A stretch of 64,000 nt of DNA from Umezawaea sp049997955 (GTDB taxonomy: Bacteria; Actinomycetota; Actinomycetes; Mycobacteriales; Pseudonocardiaceae). Both the position numbers and the translations under genes were made by a program. The stretch lies in contig JAEBDY010000002.1 in the NCBI GenBank assembly GCA_049997955.1, forward strand, positions 617,478-681,477, given 5' to 3'. Position 1 is the first letter of the stretch; every line of letters starts with the position of its first letter. This document shows, one piece after another, positions 44,167 through 53,058 of the stretch. The notes under the pieces are model-generated. The model had not been told where the DNA came from and searched no databases. It saw only the letters and a program-made list of their open reading frames with translations.

Positions 44167-45807
44167 TCACCCGCGGGTCGCGACGTGGGCGACCCGGATG
44201 GCGTCGAGGTCCGCCTCGGCGACCACGTGCCCGGTGAACCCGGCCACCGCGGTGACGAGCTTCGCGGCCCCGTGCCGGGGGTCGTCGAAGTCGAGCCCGT
44301 CGAACGCCGCCAGCACCTCGGGGTCGTCGGTGTCGCACGGTCCGGGCTCGAACGCCGCCACCACCTCTCCGGCGCGGGCGAACGACAGGGCCGTGCGAGC
44401 GTTGGCGTTCCAGAACGCGCTGGCGGCCTTCCCGTTGCGCGACAACCTTTCCAGCACCTCGGGGAGCGTGCCGAGGTACCCGTTCTCCTCGAACGCCACG
44501 ACGACGCCGTCGACCTCCCGCACGGCCACCCGGTCGTCGACGCCCCGGTTCCGCAGTTCCTCCACCGGCTCCGACGCGTCCGGGTCGGAGCCGAACGCCC
44601 GCAGCACGTCGTCCGCGGACAGCCCGACCACGACGGTCACCGTCGCCGCGGCCTCCAGGGAGCTGGACCCGATCCACCGGTGCTCCCGCTCGGGCGCGAC
44701 CACCACCGGCGGCTCCGGCTCACCGCGCAGCCGGTGCCCGAGCCGGTCGGTCCGCTTGCGCACCGCGGTCCCGGCGGCGGGCGCGGCCCACACCGTGATC
44801 GAGTAGTCCTCCGTCCCCTCGTCCCGCCCGGTCGCCTGCACCAACGCCCGGTACTCCCCCGGCCACGGCGGCGTCCCCTCGGAGCCGCCGAGCCGCGCCT
44901 CACCCGCTTCCGCGATCCAGCCGACCTCGACGCCTCGTCCCACGCGGTCAGGTCGACGTGCTCGGGCGGCTCCGCGCTCACGCGCAACGACACCGGCACC
45001 CGGCCCTCCGCCAGCCCTGTCCGGAACACCAACCCACCCGGCACCGCGGCGACCAGCCCGTTGGCCGAGAAGTCCACGTCGTCGGGCACCGGCCCCTCGG
45101 CCAGCGCGAACCGGTGGTCGCGCACGACGGGGTTGTTCGACGACCACCGCGGGTACGCGTACTCGGCCCGCCGCTTCTCCAGCACGGCCCTGCCGTAGGC
45201 CTCGGGCACCGGCAGGTCGGCGAGCAGCAGCACGGCCGCGCCGAGCGCGGTGCCGACCACGGCGGGCACCGCCCGAGCGACCTCGGTCCCCAGCGCCCGC
45301 AGCAGTGCCGCCGACGTGGCCACGCACAGCGCCAGGTGCAGCGCGCCGTGCCGCCCGGCGATCCCCGCCTCGTCGGCGTACTCGGGTTCCACGACCAGCA
45401 GCGGCGCGATCACGTCCTCGCGAACGAGCCCGCGCACCGCCTCCAGGACGAAGTCCGTCGCGCCGGGGTGCGCCACCTCCAGCAGCCGAACCGCCAGCAC
45501 GGCTTCGTCCTCCCCGATGAAGCCGATCACCCCGAACTCGCCGTCGCCCGGCGCGAGGTGCGCCACCAACTCCCGCGGCACCGGCACGTCCAGCGCCTCG
45601 ACGGCCAGTTCCAACGCCCCGAACAACCGGTCCGCCGTCCGCAGCCCGCGCAGGGCGGCCGCCACACCGGGCTCCTCCCGACGACGCCGCCGCTCGGGCC
45701 GCCGCTCACCGGGCCTGCCGAGATCGGCGGCGGGCGTGGGGGGGGGGAACGTGCCGCAGCACCAACGGAATCGCACGGGCCACGGCGGTCGTCAGCTCTT
45801 GGTCCAC
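44167..45807 (-). pseudogene. Frameshifted gene with a C-terminal DUF6461-like region
   Basis: A single gene can be pieced together from three frames. It starts at GTG 45807 (DQELTTAVARAIPLVLRHVP), changes frame at a run of ten C (plus-strand G10, 45738-45747), and continues as ADLGRPGERR to AEPPEHVDLTAWDEA. It changes frame again near 44931 and ends as VEVGWIAEAGEARLGGSEG to AHVATRG. Nine C instead of ten and one extra base at the second site would restore about 545 residues. The last third (TVVVGLSADDVLRAFGSD, VVVAFEENGYLG) resembles DUF6461; the rest is unrecognised. It may be a real pseudogene, a slippage-prone gene, or an indel artefact. Confidence 0.7.
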
Positions 45808-45944
45808 CGCCTGATCCTGGCAGCGGTACGACGAGGGCACGGGCGGTTTCCGAACACCGGTTCGAGTGCGTCCGACAACCCCGGAAGACGGCGGGTCAGC
45901 GGCGTTCTACCGGCACCGGGTACGCCTGAGCGGCACCGAGGTGG

Positions 45945-46577
45945 TCAGCGGCCTGTTCGGTTGACGGACGATGCCAGGTGGGCCGGTCTCCGTGCTGTGC
46001 GGTGAGCGCCCGTCGTCCGCAGCAGCCACGCGAAGGCGGACACCAGCACCACGGCCAGCAGCGTGCCGAGGCTCAGGAGGGTCGTGCTGCCCAGCAGGCC
46101 GCCTGCCACCACGGGGATGACGCCGAACACCAGCAGCAGCACGGCGAACGCGGGCACGGCTCGGTGGCCGGTCCGCGCCTCCCCCGCCGTCGGCCTGCCC
46201 TTCAGGGTCTCCGCGAAGTCGTCGAGTTCGGAGTCGCACGTCTCCAGGGCGAGGATGCGGTCGGCGATGCCCTCCACGATGACGACCCCGCCGCTCCCGA
46301 GCATCCGGCGGACCTCGACCGCCCTGGCCGCGAGCGCGTAGCCCAGGTAGTGGCGCAGCATCGTGGTGCCCTCGTCGGACCAGGCCACGTCGACGAGGCG
46401 CTCCAGTTCGGCCACGGCGCGGGTCGCTCCGCCGTTTTCGCAGAGCGACGAGAACAAGCCGCGAGCTTGCTCCAAAAGGCGAAAATCCGCCTGGGGCTCT
46501 ACGCAGCGCAACCATTCGAGTTGCGCATCAAGCCATAATCGAAATTCAGACCACTCGTCCGGATTATTGACAGGCAT
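45945..46577 (-). CDS. Hypothetical protein with two C-terminal membrane helices
   Basis: A 210-residue protein starting at ATG 46577 (GAGGAG four bases upstream). The N-terminal ~130 residues are soluble and helical (DEWSEFRLWLDAQLEWLRCV). Two membrane helices follow (VPAFAVLLLVFGVIPVVAGG and LSLGTLLAVVLVSAFAWLLR) and a basic tail. I do not recognise a family. It lies between prmC and the frameshifted gene on the same strand and appears lineage-specific in this otherwise conserved locus. The 143 bp between it and prmC are AT-richer and may hold its promoter. Confidence 0.7.
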   Translation of the reverse strand: MPVNNPDEWSEFRLWLDAQLEWLRCVEPQADFRLLEQARGLFSSLCENGGATRAVAELERLVDVAWSDEGTTMLRHYLGYALAARAVEVRRMLGSGGVVIVEGIADRILALETCDSELDDFAETLKGRPTAGEARTGHRAVPAFAVLLLVFGVIPVVAGGLLGSTTLLSLGTLLAVVLVSAFAWLLRTTGAHRTARRPAHLASSVNRTGR

Positions 46578-46720
46578 CGAACTCCTCACCGAATAGACGG
46601 CAAGCAATTCTGCCAGAAAAGTGGGAAATTCGCACCACCCCATCCGTCGAATACCCGAATGCGCGCGACCACCCGGTCTATTCCACCGCAGGCCTGCCAC
46701 CAGCGCGAACAGCGGTGCGC

Positions 46721-47584
46721 CTACACCTTGCGGGCGGTCGCGAAGCGGGGGCGGCCCGCGAGGTCGGCGTGGTCGGCGACCTCGGTCAACACCCGTCGAG
46801 CGCTCAGCAGGGCGGGCACGGATTCGCCGTGGCCGTCGTCGTGCTCGATCGCCACGACCCCACCGGAACGCAGCAACCGGGCCGTCAGCGCGACCACCGA
46901 TCGAATCACGTCGAGTCCGTCGGCTCCGCTGAACACGGCCGCGTGCGGATCGTGGTCGGCGACCTCCGGGTGCACCGGGGTGCCCTCCGGCACGTACGGC
47001 GGGTTGCACAGCACCAGGTCCACCGCCCCCTCCAGGTCCACGAGCACACCGGGGGCCGTCACGTCGCCGGAGTGCAGCCGGATCGGGGTGTCACCGGCCT
47101 GGACGCGGGCGTCGGAGTTGTGCCGGGCCCACGCGAGGGCGTCCACGTCCTTCTCCACGGCGTGCACGGTGGCGTCCGGGCGGGCGTTGGCGACGGCCAG
47201 CGCGAGCACGCCGGAGCCGGTGCACAGGTCCACGACGACCGGCCGCGGAACGCCCTTGATCCGCGTGAGACCCCACTCCAGCACGAACTCGGTCTCCGGC
47301 CGCGGGATGAACACGCCGGGGCCGACGTCGACGGTGATCCCGCCCATCGGGGACCAGCCGAGGATGTGCTGGAGCGGCACGCGTTCGGCGCGCCTGCGCA
47401 CCAGCTTGTGCAGCGTCTCCAGCACCTGCTGGTCGACCATGGGGATGAGCGGCAGCCTGGACCGCTCCACGCCGAGCACGTGGGCGGCGAGGTACTCGGC
47501 GTTGACACGGGGACTGTCCACGCCAGCCGCCGTCAACATGCGCTCCGCCTCGACGAGGGCGAGGCGGATGGGCTGTCGGTTCAT
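46721..47584 (-). CDS. prmC: Peptide chain release factor N5-glutamine methyltransferase
   Basis: A 287-residue two-domain methyltransferase: an N-terminal helical release-factor-binding domain, then a Rossmann SAM domain. It has FIPRPETEFVLEWGL, VVDLCTGSGVLALAVA (SAM motif I) and the signature VLCNPPYVPEG (NPPY). It methylates the Gln of the GGQ motif in release factors, so it acts on the prfA product encoded 2.7 kb upstream. Normally it directly follows prfA; here lpdA and a thioesterase-like gene separate them. Confidence 0.95.
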   Translation of the reverse strand: MNRQPIRLALVEAERMLTAAGVDSPRVNAEYLAAHVLGVERSRLPLIPMVDQQVLETLHKLVRRRAERVPLQHILGWSPMGGITVDVGPGVFIPRPETEFVLEWGLTRIKGVPRPVVVDLCTGSGVLALAVANARPDATVHAVEKDVDALAWARHNSDARVQAGDTPIRLHSGDVTAPGVLVDLEGAVDLVLCNPPYVPEGTPVHPEVADHDPHAAVFSGADGLDVIRSVVALTARLLRSGGVVAIEHDDGHGESVPALLSARRVLTEVADHADLAGRPRFATARKV

Positions 47585-47642
47585 GTGCGGATGGTAGTCG
47601 TGGTGCCGGGTCCGAGCGCCCGGCACCACACGTCCGTGGAGA

Positions 47643-49028
47643 TCAGAAGTTGATCATGTGCCCGGCCAGGCCGTGCACGGCTTCCTTGACGGCCTCGCCC
47701 AGCGTGGGGTGCGCGTGGACGTTGCGGGCCACCTCGTGGACGGTCAGGTCCCACTGCTGGGCCAGGGTCAGCTCGGGCAGCAGTTCCGTGGCCTCCGGGC
47801 CGATGATGTGCGCGCCCAGCAGTTCACCGTGCGTGCCGTCGCTGATCAGCTTCACGAACCCGCCGGGCTCGTTGAGGCCGTGCGCCTTCCCGTTGGCGGT
47901 GAACGGGAACTTCGCCACCTGGACGTCGTAGCCCTTCTCGCGGGCCTGCGCCTCGGTGTAGCCGAAGCTCGCGATCTGCGGCTGGCAGAAGGTGGCGCGC
48001 GGGATCATCACGTAGTCGAGTTCCATCGTCTCGGCGTCGCCGATGGTCTCGGCGGCGACGATGCCCATGGCCTCGGCGGCGTGCGCGAGCATCAGCTTCG
48101 CGGTCACGTCGCCGATGGCGAAGATGTGCGGCACGCTGGTGCGGCAGCGGCCGTCGATGTCGATCGCGCCGCGCTCGGTCAGCTTCACGCCGGTGGTCTC
48201 CAGGCCGTAGCCCTCGACCCGCGGCTGGAAACCGATGGCCTGCATGACCTTGTCGGCCTCCAGGACCTCTTCCTCGCCGTCCTTGGTGACGGTGACGCGC
48301 ACCTTCGGGCCGGACTCGTCGATCGACTCGACGCGGGTGCCGGTGCGCACCTCGACCCCGAGCTTCTTGTACCGCTTCGCCAGCTCGGTGGAGACCTCGA
48401 CGTCCTCCAGCGGCACCATGCGGTCGAGGAACTCGACGATCGTGACCTTCACGCCGTAGTTGTGCATCACGTAGGCGAACTCGACGCCGATGGCGCCCGC
48501 GCCCGCGATGATGATGCTCTCGGGGAGCTCCTCGCTGAGGATCTGCTCCTCGTATGTCACGACGCGGTCGCTCTTGGCCGTGCCGGGCAGCATCCGGGTC
48601 GTCGCGCCCGCCGCGATGATCGCGTGGTCGAAGGTCACCGTCTCGCCGTTGACGGAGATCGTGTGGTCGTCGGTGAACTCGCCGCGGCCCTGGTACTCCG
48701 TGATGCCGTTCTTCTTCATCAGGAAGTGCACGCCCTTGACGCGCCCGTCCGCGACCTTGCGGCTGCGCTGGAACGCCACGCCGTAGTCGAAGCTGACCGT
48801 GCCGTCGACCTTGATGCCGAACGCCTTCGCCTCGTGGGTGAAGATGTGCGCCAGCTCGGCGTTGCGCAGCAGCGCCTTCGAGGGGATGCAGCCGACGTTG
48901 AGGCACACACCGCCCCAGTACTTCTCCTCGATGATCGCGGTCTTCAACCCGAGCTGGGCCGACCGGATCGCGGCGACGTACCCGCCAGGGCCCGCACCGA
49001 GGACCACGACGTCAAAGTGTGCGCTCAT
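47643..49028 (-). CDS. lpdA: Dihydrolipoyl dehydrogenase
   Basis: A 461-residue flavin disulfide reductase starting at ATG 49028. It has the FAD site VVVLGAGPGGYVAAIRSAQL, the redox disulfide GGVCLNVGCIPSKALL (CxxxxC), an NAD site (IIAGAGAIGVEFAYVM), and the catalytic His-Glu near the C-terminus (HAHPTLGEAVKEAVHG). It is the E3 component of 2-oxoacid dehydrogenase complexes or part of antioxidant systems. No E1/E2 genes are nearby. Confidence 0.95.
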   Translation of the reverse strand: MSAHFDVVVLGAGPGGYVAAIRSAQLGLKTAIIEEKYWGGVCLNVGCIPSKALLRNAELAHIFTHEAKAFGIKVDGTVSFDYGVAFQRSRKVADGRVKGVHFLMKKNGITEYQGRGEFTDDHTISVNGETVTFDHAIIAAGATTRMLPGTAKSDRVVTYEEQILSEELPESIIIAGAGAIGVEFAYVMHNYGVKVTIVEFLDRMVPLEDVEVSTELAKRYKKLGVEVRTGTRVESIDESGPKVRVTVTKDGEEEVLEADKVMQAIGFQPRVEGYGLETTGVKLTERGAIDIDGRCRTSVPHIFAIGDVTAKLMLAHAAEAMGIVAAETIGDAETMELDYVMIPRATFCQPQIASFGYTEAQAREKGYDVQVAKFPFTANGKAHGLNEPGGFVKLISDGTHGELLGAHIIGPEATELLPELTLAQQWDLTVHEVARNVHAHPTLGEAVKEAVHGLAGHMINF

Positions 49029-49038
49029 GGTCACCACA

Positions 49039-50244
49039 CTAGGTGCCCAGCTGCTCCGAGAAGAACTTGAGCGACCGACGCCACGCGTCCGCTTGGGCGG
49101 CGGCGGTCGCGGACGGCGTGCCACCCATCCGGAACGTCACGCCGGGGCCCGGCACGAGCACGTCGGTCGTCGGCCGGTGGGGCGGTCCGGCGATCAGGTG
49201 GCCCGCCTCCGGGTAGGTCACGTGCTCGTACGGGAACGGGTGGTCGTGCTCGTCCAGCCGCTGCTTGGCGACCTCGCTCAGCGCCGCGGACGGCCAGCTC
49301 CGGTCGTCGCCCGCCGACAGCAGCAACACGCCGCCGCGGGTGCGCTCGACCGGGATGACCGCCTCCTCGGGGATGCCGTCGGCCAGGTCGAACGCCTCCC
49401 CCAGCGACGTCGGGCTCCCGTCGACGACGTCGCGGCGCAGACCATCCGGAATGGAGTACGGCAGGTACGGGAGGGCTTCGCCCTTGAAGGTCCAGGACGC
49501 GGACTCGTGCTGGAGGACCTGGAGCAGGTTGCGGCCGGGGCCGATGCCCTGCGTCACGACGCCGCTGCCGACGACGCTGACCACGGCCCGCACGTCGGGG
49601 AACGTGGCGCCCAGCAGCAGCGCCGCCTCACCGCCGCGTGAACCGCCGATGACACCGACCTCGCCCGCACGGGGGGACAGGTAGGCGATGGCCTTGCCGA
49701 AGTACTCCAGCGGGACGTCGACCAGGTGATCCGACACCCCCGGTGCCCGGAAGTAGGCCAGCGCCAGCGTGGTGAAGCCGTGCCCCGCGAGCAGCGCGGC
49801 GTCGGATTCGCGCAGACCGCCCTCCGAGCCGCCGAGCACGAGCACGCCGGGGTGGGTCTCCTCGTCGTCCGGCTCGAACAGCACGCCCACGAGCCCGCCG
49901 GTGTCCACCTCGGTCCGGCGAACGCCCTCGGGCACGGCCAGGCGCCGGAGTTCGACCTTGCCGACGCCGTCGACCTCCAGCAGCTCCGGGCCTGGCTTGC
50001 CGCCGGTCGGCCGCGTGGACCAGAACAGCCCCATCGGGTCCACGCCGGAGTAGTCGCCCTCCACGGGCGCGTGCCGGGTGAGGTCGACCACGCCGCGCTC
50101 GTCCGCGAGGAACACGGCCGACGAGCTGCGGTCGCCGGTGGTCAGGGTGATGGTCGCGCGGGAGTCGGGCGGAAGGCCGACCACGGATATGTCGACCGGA
50201 CTGTCCAGAGGCGCTTCCTGGGGATCGACCACGATCTCGGCCAC
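49039..50244 (-). CDS. Acyl-CoA thioesterase/BAAT-family alpha/beta hydrolase
   Basis: A 401-residue protein starting at GTG 50244 (GAGGAGG upstream). The N-terminal ~130 residues are a beta-sandwich typical of acyl-CoA thioester hydrolase/BAAT proteins (VGLPPDSRATITLTTGDRSS, GLFWSTRP). The C-terminal alpha/beta hydrolase domain has the nucleophile elbow VGVIGGSRGGEAALLLG (a Ser rather than the Cys of bile-acid amidating BAAT), an acid near LLLSAGDDRSWPSA, and His in YPEAGHLIAGPPH. It probably hydrolyses an acyl-CoA or related thioester. It lies between prfA and lpdA on the same strand. Confidence 0.85.
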   Translation of the reverse strand: MAEIVVDPQEAPLDSPVDISVVGLPPDSRATITLTTGDRSSSAVFLADERGVVDLTRHAPVEGDYSGVDPMGLFWSTRPTGGKPGPELLEVDGVGKVELRRLAVPEGVRRTEVDTGGLVGVLFEPDDEETHPGVLVLGGSEGGLRESDAALLAGHGFTTLALAYFRAPGVSDHLVDVPLEYFGKAIAYLSPRAGEVGVIGGSRGGEAALLLGATFPDVRAVVSVVGSGVVTQGIGPGRNLLQVLQHESASWTFKGEALPYLPYSIPDGLRRDVVDGSPTSLGEAFDLADGIPEEAVIPVERTRGGVLLLSAGDDRSWPSAALSEVAKQRLDEHDHPFPYEHVTYPEAGHLIAGPPHRPTTDVLVPGPGVTFRMGGTPSATAAAQADAWRRSLKFFSEQLGT

Positions 50245-50260
50245 CGCGCCTCCTCGACAG

Positions 50261-51319
50261 TCATGAACCAGCGAGTCGCTCCGCTCGATCCGCGGCCGCG
50301 AGCGCGTCCAGCACCGCGTCGAGATCGCCGTCGAGCACCTGGTCCAGGTTATGTGCTTTGTACCCAACCCGGTGATCGGAGATGCGGCTTTCCGGGAAGT
50401 TGTACGTCCTCACCCGTTCGGACCTGTCGACCGTGCGGATCTGGGTCTTGCGCGCGTTGGAGGCGTCCTGCTGCGCCTGCTCCTCGGCCAGCGCCACCAA
50501 CCGCGACTGGAGCACGACCATCGCGCGAGCCTTGTTCTGCAACTGGCTGCGCTCGTTCTGGCACGACACGACGATGCCGGTCGGCAGGTGCGTGATGCGG
50601 ACCGCGGAGTCGGTGGTGTTGACCGACTGGCCACCCTTGCCCGAGGAGCGGAACACGTCGACGCGCAGGTCCTTCTCGTCGATCTCGACCTCGACGTCCT
50701 CGGTCTCCGGGAACACCAGGACACCGGCGGCGGACGTGTGGATGCGGCCCTGCGACTCCGTCACGGGCACGCGCTGCACGCGGTGCACGCCGCCCTCGAA
50801 CTTCAGCCGCGCCCAGACCCCGTCCGGGGTGTCGACCTTGCTCTTGATGGCGACCGTGACGTCCTTGAAGCCACCGAGGTCCGAGTCCGTGCCGTCGAGC
50901 ACCTCGGCCTTCCAGCCGTGGCGCTCGGCGTAGCGCAGGTACATGCGGAGCAGGTCGCCCGCGAACAGCGCCGACTCCTCGCCGCCCTCGCCGGACTTGA
51001 TCTCCATGAGCACGTCGGACGAGTCGTGTGGGTCCCGCGGCAGCAGCAGCTCCGTGAGCCGCGCCTCCAGCTGCGGGATCTTGACCTTCAGCTCCTCGGC
51101 CTCCGCCGCGAACGCCTCGTCCTCGTCCAGCTCGGACGCCGCCTGCAGGTCCTCGCGGGCCTGGTCGAGGTCGCGAACAGCCCTCACGATCGGCCCCAGC
51201 TCGGCGTAGCGCTTCCCGAGCCTGCGCGCGCCCGCCTGGTCCGCGTGCACGGCCGGATCGGCGAGCTGCTTCTCCAGGTCGGCGTGCTCGGCGAGCAGGG
51301 CCTCAAGGGGCTGGTTCAC
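50261..51319 (-). CDS. prfA: Peptide chain release factor 1
   Basis: A 352-residue class I release factor that terminates at UAA/UAG. It has the catalytic SSGKGGQSVNTTDSAVR (GGQ), the RF1-type codon-recognition tripeptide in VQRVPVTESQGRIHTSA (PVT where E. coli has PAT), and EIKSGEGGEESALFAGDLLR. The start is GTG 51319, with AGGAGTAG upstream. It follows rpmE and its terminator, so it is probably transcribed from its own promoter in the short 51320-51363 interval or by read-through. Confidence 0.96.
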   Translation of the reverse strand: MNQPLEALLAEHADLEKQLADPAVHADQAGARRLGKRYAELGPIVRAVRDLDQAREDLQAASELDEDEAFAAEAEELKVKIPQLEARLTELLLPRDPHDSSDVLMEIKSGEGGEESALFAGDLLRMYLRYAERHGWKAEVLDGTDSDLGGFKDVTVAIKSKVDTPDGVWARLKFEGGVHRVQRVPVTESQGRIHTSAAGVLVFPETEDVEVEIDEKDLRVDVFRSSGKGGQSVNTTDSAVRITHLPTGIVVSCQNERSQLQNKARAMVVLQSRLVALAEEQAQQDASNARKTQIRTVDRSERVRTYNFPESRISDHRVGYKAHNLDQVLDGDLDAVLDALAAADRAERLAGS

Positions 51320-51363
51320 GACTACTCCTGTGCTTCGTCCTGCAACGTTGCGACCAGACGACA

Positions 51364-51403
51364 ACGGCGTCCGCCCGAGCCGGGTGGCTCGGGCGGACGC
51401 CGT
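51364..51403 (-). terminator. rpmE terminator
   Basis: An 18-bp perfect stem (51364-51381 with 51386-51403; inner part GTCCGCCCGAGCC/GGCTCGGGCGGAC) with a GGGT loop, 8 bp after the rpmE stop and 44 bp before the prfA start. It probably uncouples the abundant L31 message from prfA. Confidence 0.85.
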
Positions 51404-51411
51404 GGACGAAG

Positions 51412-51627
51412 CTACTTGGCGGCGCGCTTGCCGTAACGGGCCTCGAAGCGCGCGACCCGGCCACCGGTGTCGAGGATCTTCTGCTTGCCGGTGTAGAACG
51501 GGTGGCAGTTGGAGCAGACCTCGACGTGGATGGACCCGGAGGTCTTGGTGCTGTGCGTGGTGAACGCGTTCCCACAGCTACAGGTCACATCGGTGGAGAT
51601 GTACTGCGGGTGGATGCCAGTCTTCAA
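51412..51627 (-). CDS. rpmE: 50S ribosomal protein L31 (zinc-binding C+ type)
   Basis: 71 residues with the N-terminal MKTGIHPQYISTDVTCSCGN and four cysteines (16, 18, 38, 41) forming a zinc ribbon, hence the C+ form that stores zinc and can be replaced by a C- paralogue under zinc limitation. The AAAGGGA ribosome site lies upstream. It is between rho and prfA as in mycobacteria, but two plus-strand genes intervene here. Confidence 0.96.
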   Translation of the reverse strand: MKTGIHPQYISTDVTCSCGNAFTTHSTKTSGSIHVEVCSNCHPFYTGKQKILDTGGRVARFEARYGKRAAK

Positions 51628-51887
51628 CGTCTTGTCCCTTTCAGCGGTGTGGCCGCCGGGTCCCCAGACCTGGGGTGAACCGGAGCCGGACTCGACTAGA
51701 GAGTCTGCCAGATTGCCTGACGAAGACGAAAACGCCAGCCTGCGTTCGATTGTTCCCGAACTTCTTCCGTGACGTGGACCACCGGTCCAGCGCCCGTTCG
51801 CCGATGCTGAACGTCCGTTCGGCGCAAGGCGTGGCCGTTCAACTACTCAGAGCAGCACATCACCGTGTTCACCCGCACAATTGCGCC

Positions 51888-52298
51888 GTGCTTTGTGCCG
51901 CTGGACGCCCTCTGAGCCTCACGACGTGGCTCGCTGTGCCGTACCTGTTCAGCACCGCTGTAGTCGGCCTGACCGGCCTCGGATCACTCCTGCTGGGCTC
52001 GTTCGACTGGTCGATAGCCCTCACCGCACCCGTGTTCGGAGCAGCGACCGCAGTCACCGCGGCGGCAAGCTCGTCGGTCGACTGGCGATCCACAGCACAA
52101 CGCCGCTGGCTCCGCTGGCCGTACCCAGGGTCCGTACTGGCAGTCGGCATCGCCACGGACGGCATCCGCCTACCGGTACTCCTGGTGGTGGGCCTGGGAC
52201 TGCCGGCGCTGGGCCTGCTGCTCCGCTGGTACGTGGTCGAACGCCGCCGCAGCGCCGCCCTGGCCACGGCGGGCACGTACCCCAGCTCAGGCTGCTGA
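51888..52298 (+). CDS. Small hypothetical membrane protein
   Basis: A protein of about 136 residues with three to four hydrophobic stretches (TWLAVPYLFSTAVVGLTGLG, SIALTAPVFGAATAVTAAAS, LPVLLVVGLGLPALGLLLRW), then a basic tail. The GTG at 51888 gives a start just before the first helix, but earlier in-frame starts (ATG 51804, GTG 51675) cannot be ruled out and no clear ribosome site decides. It is on the opposite strand to its neighbours rpmE and rho and is not recognised. Confidence 0.5.
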   Translation: MLCAAGRPLSLTTWLAVPYLFSTAVVGLTGLGSLLLGSFDWSIALTAPVFGAATAVTAAASSSVDWRSTAQRRWLRWPYPGSVLAVGIATDGIRLPVLLVVGLGLPALGLLLRWYVVERRRSAALATAGTYPSSGC

Positions 52299-52386
52299 CC
52301 AGCCCGTGACGCGCACGATCCGGTCCAGCGCGGAAGTTCACCCGTACAGCCCCGGTGCCCACGCCCGTCCTGAATAGCGTGGACGC

Positions 52387-53010
52387 ATGTTCTTCGAACC
52401 CGATCCCGCGGCCCAGGATTTCATCGAGCCTCCCTCTCCCCCGCCGATTCCCCCGTGGCAGTCACCACCAGGGGAGGAGTTGGGCGTGATCGTCCCGTTC
52501 CACCGCACGGTCGCCCGCGGCGACAACGTCGTGGTCGTGCTCACGTCGGCGAGGGTGTACAGCACCGGCTGCCTCCTCCTCGTCGAAGTCGTGTCCCGCC
52601 GCGGGGACATGCCGCTCAACGAGTGGTGGGAACTGCGCAGCTCGGGCCACTCCACGATGTTCGCGAGTCCGACCCCGGAAGGCCTGCCGGACAAGATGCT
52701 GAGGTTCGGCGTCCGCTACGCCGACGGCACCAAGGCCACCACCGTCGGAGGGATGTCCCACCGGCGCCCGGCGAGCGAGCCGCCCACCGGGCCGGTGCTC
52801 GCCTGGACGCCCTTCGGCGGCGGCGGACGCAGCGGCGGCCAGGACTTCGGCCTCACGACCCACGGCCTGTGGCTGTGGCCGCTGCCCCCCGCGGAGCCGA
52901 TCGAGTTCGCGGTGGAGTGGCCGTTCGGCGGGATCGACCTGACGATCGTCGAACTCGACGGCGCCGAACTCACCGCGGCCGCCGAGCGCTCCGCACCGTA
53001 CTGGCCCTGA
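52387..53010 (+). CDS. Conserved-type hypothetical soluble protein
   Basis: 207 residues. A Pro-rich N-terminus (AAQDFIEPPSPPPIPPW) is followed by a beta-rich domain with LLLVEVVSRRGDMPLNEWWE, MLRFGVRYADGTKATTVGG and a Trp-rich C-terminus (THGLWLWPLPPAEPIEFAVE). No catalytic motif, signal peptide or membrane segment is seen. It resembles uncharacterised actinobacterial proteins, but I cannot name a family. It converges on rho with a shared terminator between them. Confidence 0.75.
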   Translation: MFFEPDPAAQDFIEPPSPPPIPPWQSPPGEELGVIVPFHRTVARGDNVVVVLTSARVYSTGCLLLVEVVSRRGDMPLNEWWELRSSGHSTMFASPTPEGLPDKMLRFGVRYADGTKATTVGGMSHRRPASEPPTGPVLAWTPFGGGGRSGGQDFGLTTHGLWLWPLPPAEPIEFAVEWPFGGIDLTIVELDGAELTAAAERSAPYWP

Positions 53011-53014
53011 AACG

Positions 53015-53048
53015 CCGCCAGGGCCACCCCGGAGGGTGGCCCTGGCGG
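53015..53048. terminator. Bidirectional terminator after rho
   Basis: CCGCCAGGGCCACCC (53015-53029) pairs perfectly with GGGTGGCCCTGGCGG (53034-53048) around a CGGA loop. It lies between the ends of the hypothetical gene (53010) and rho (53059) and can serve both. Confidence 0.82.
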
Positions 53049-53058
53049 TCGAGGCCGA

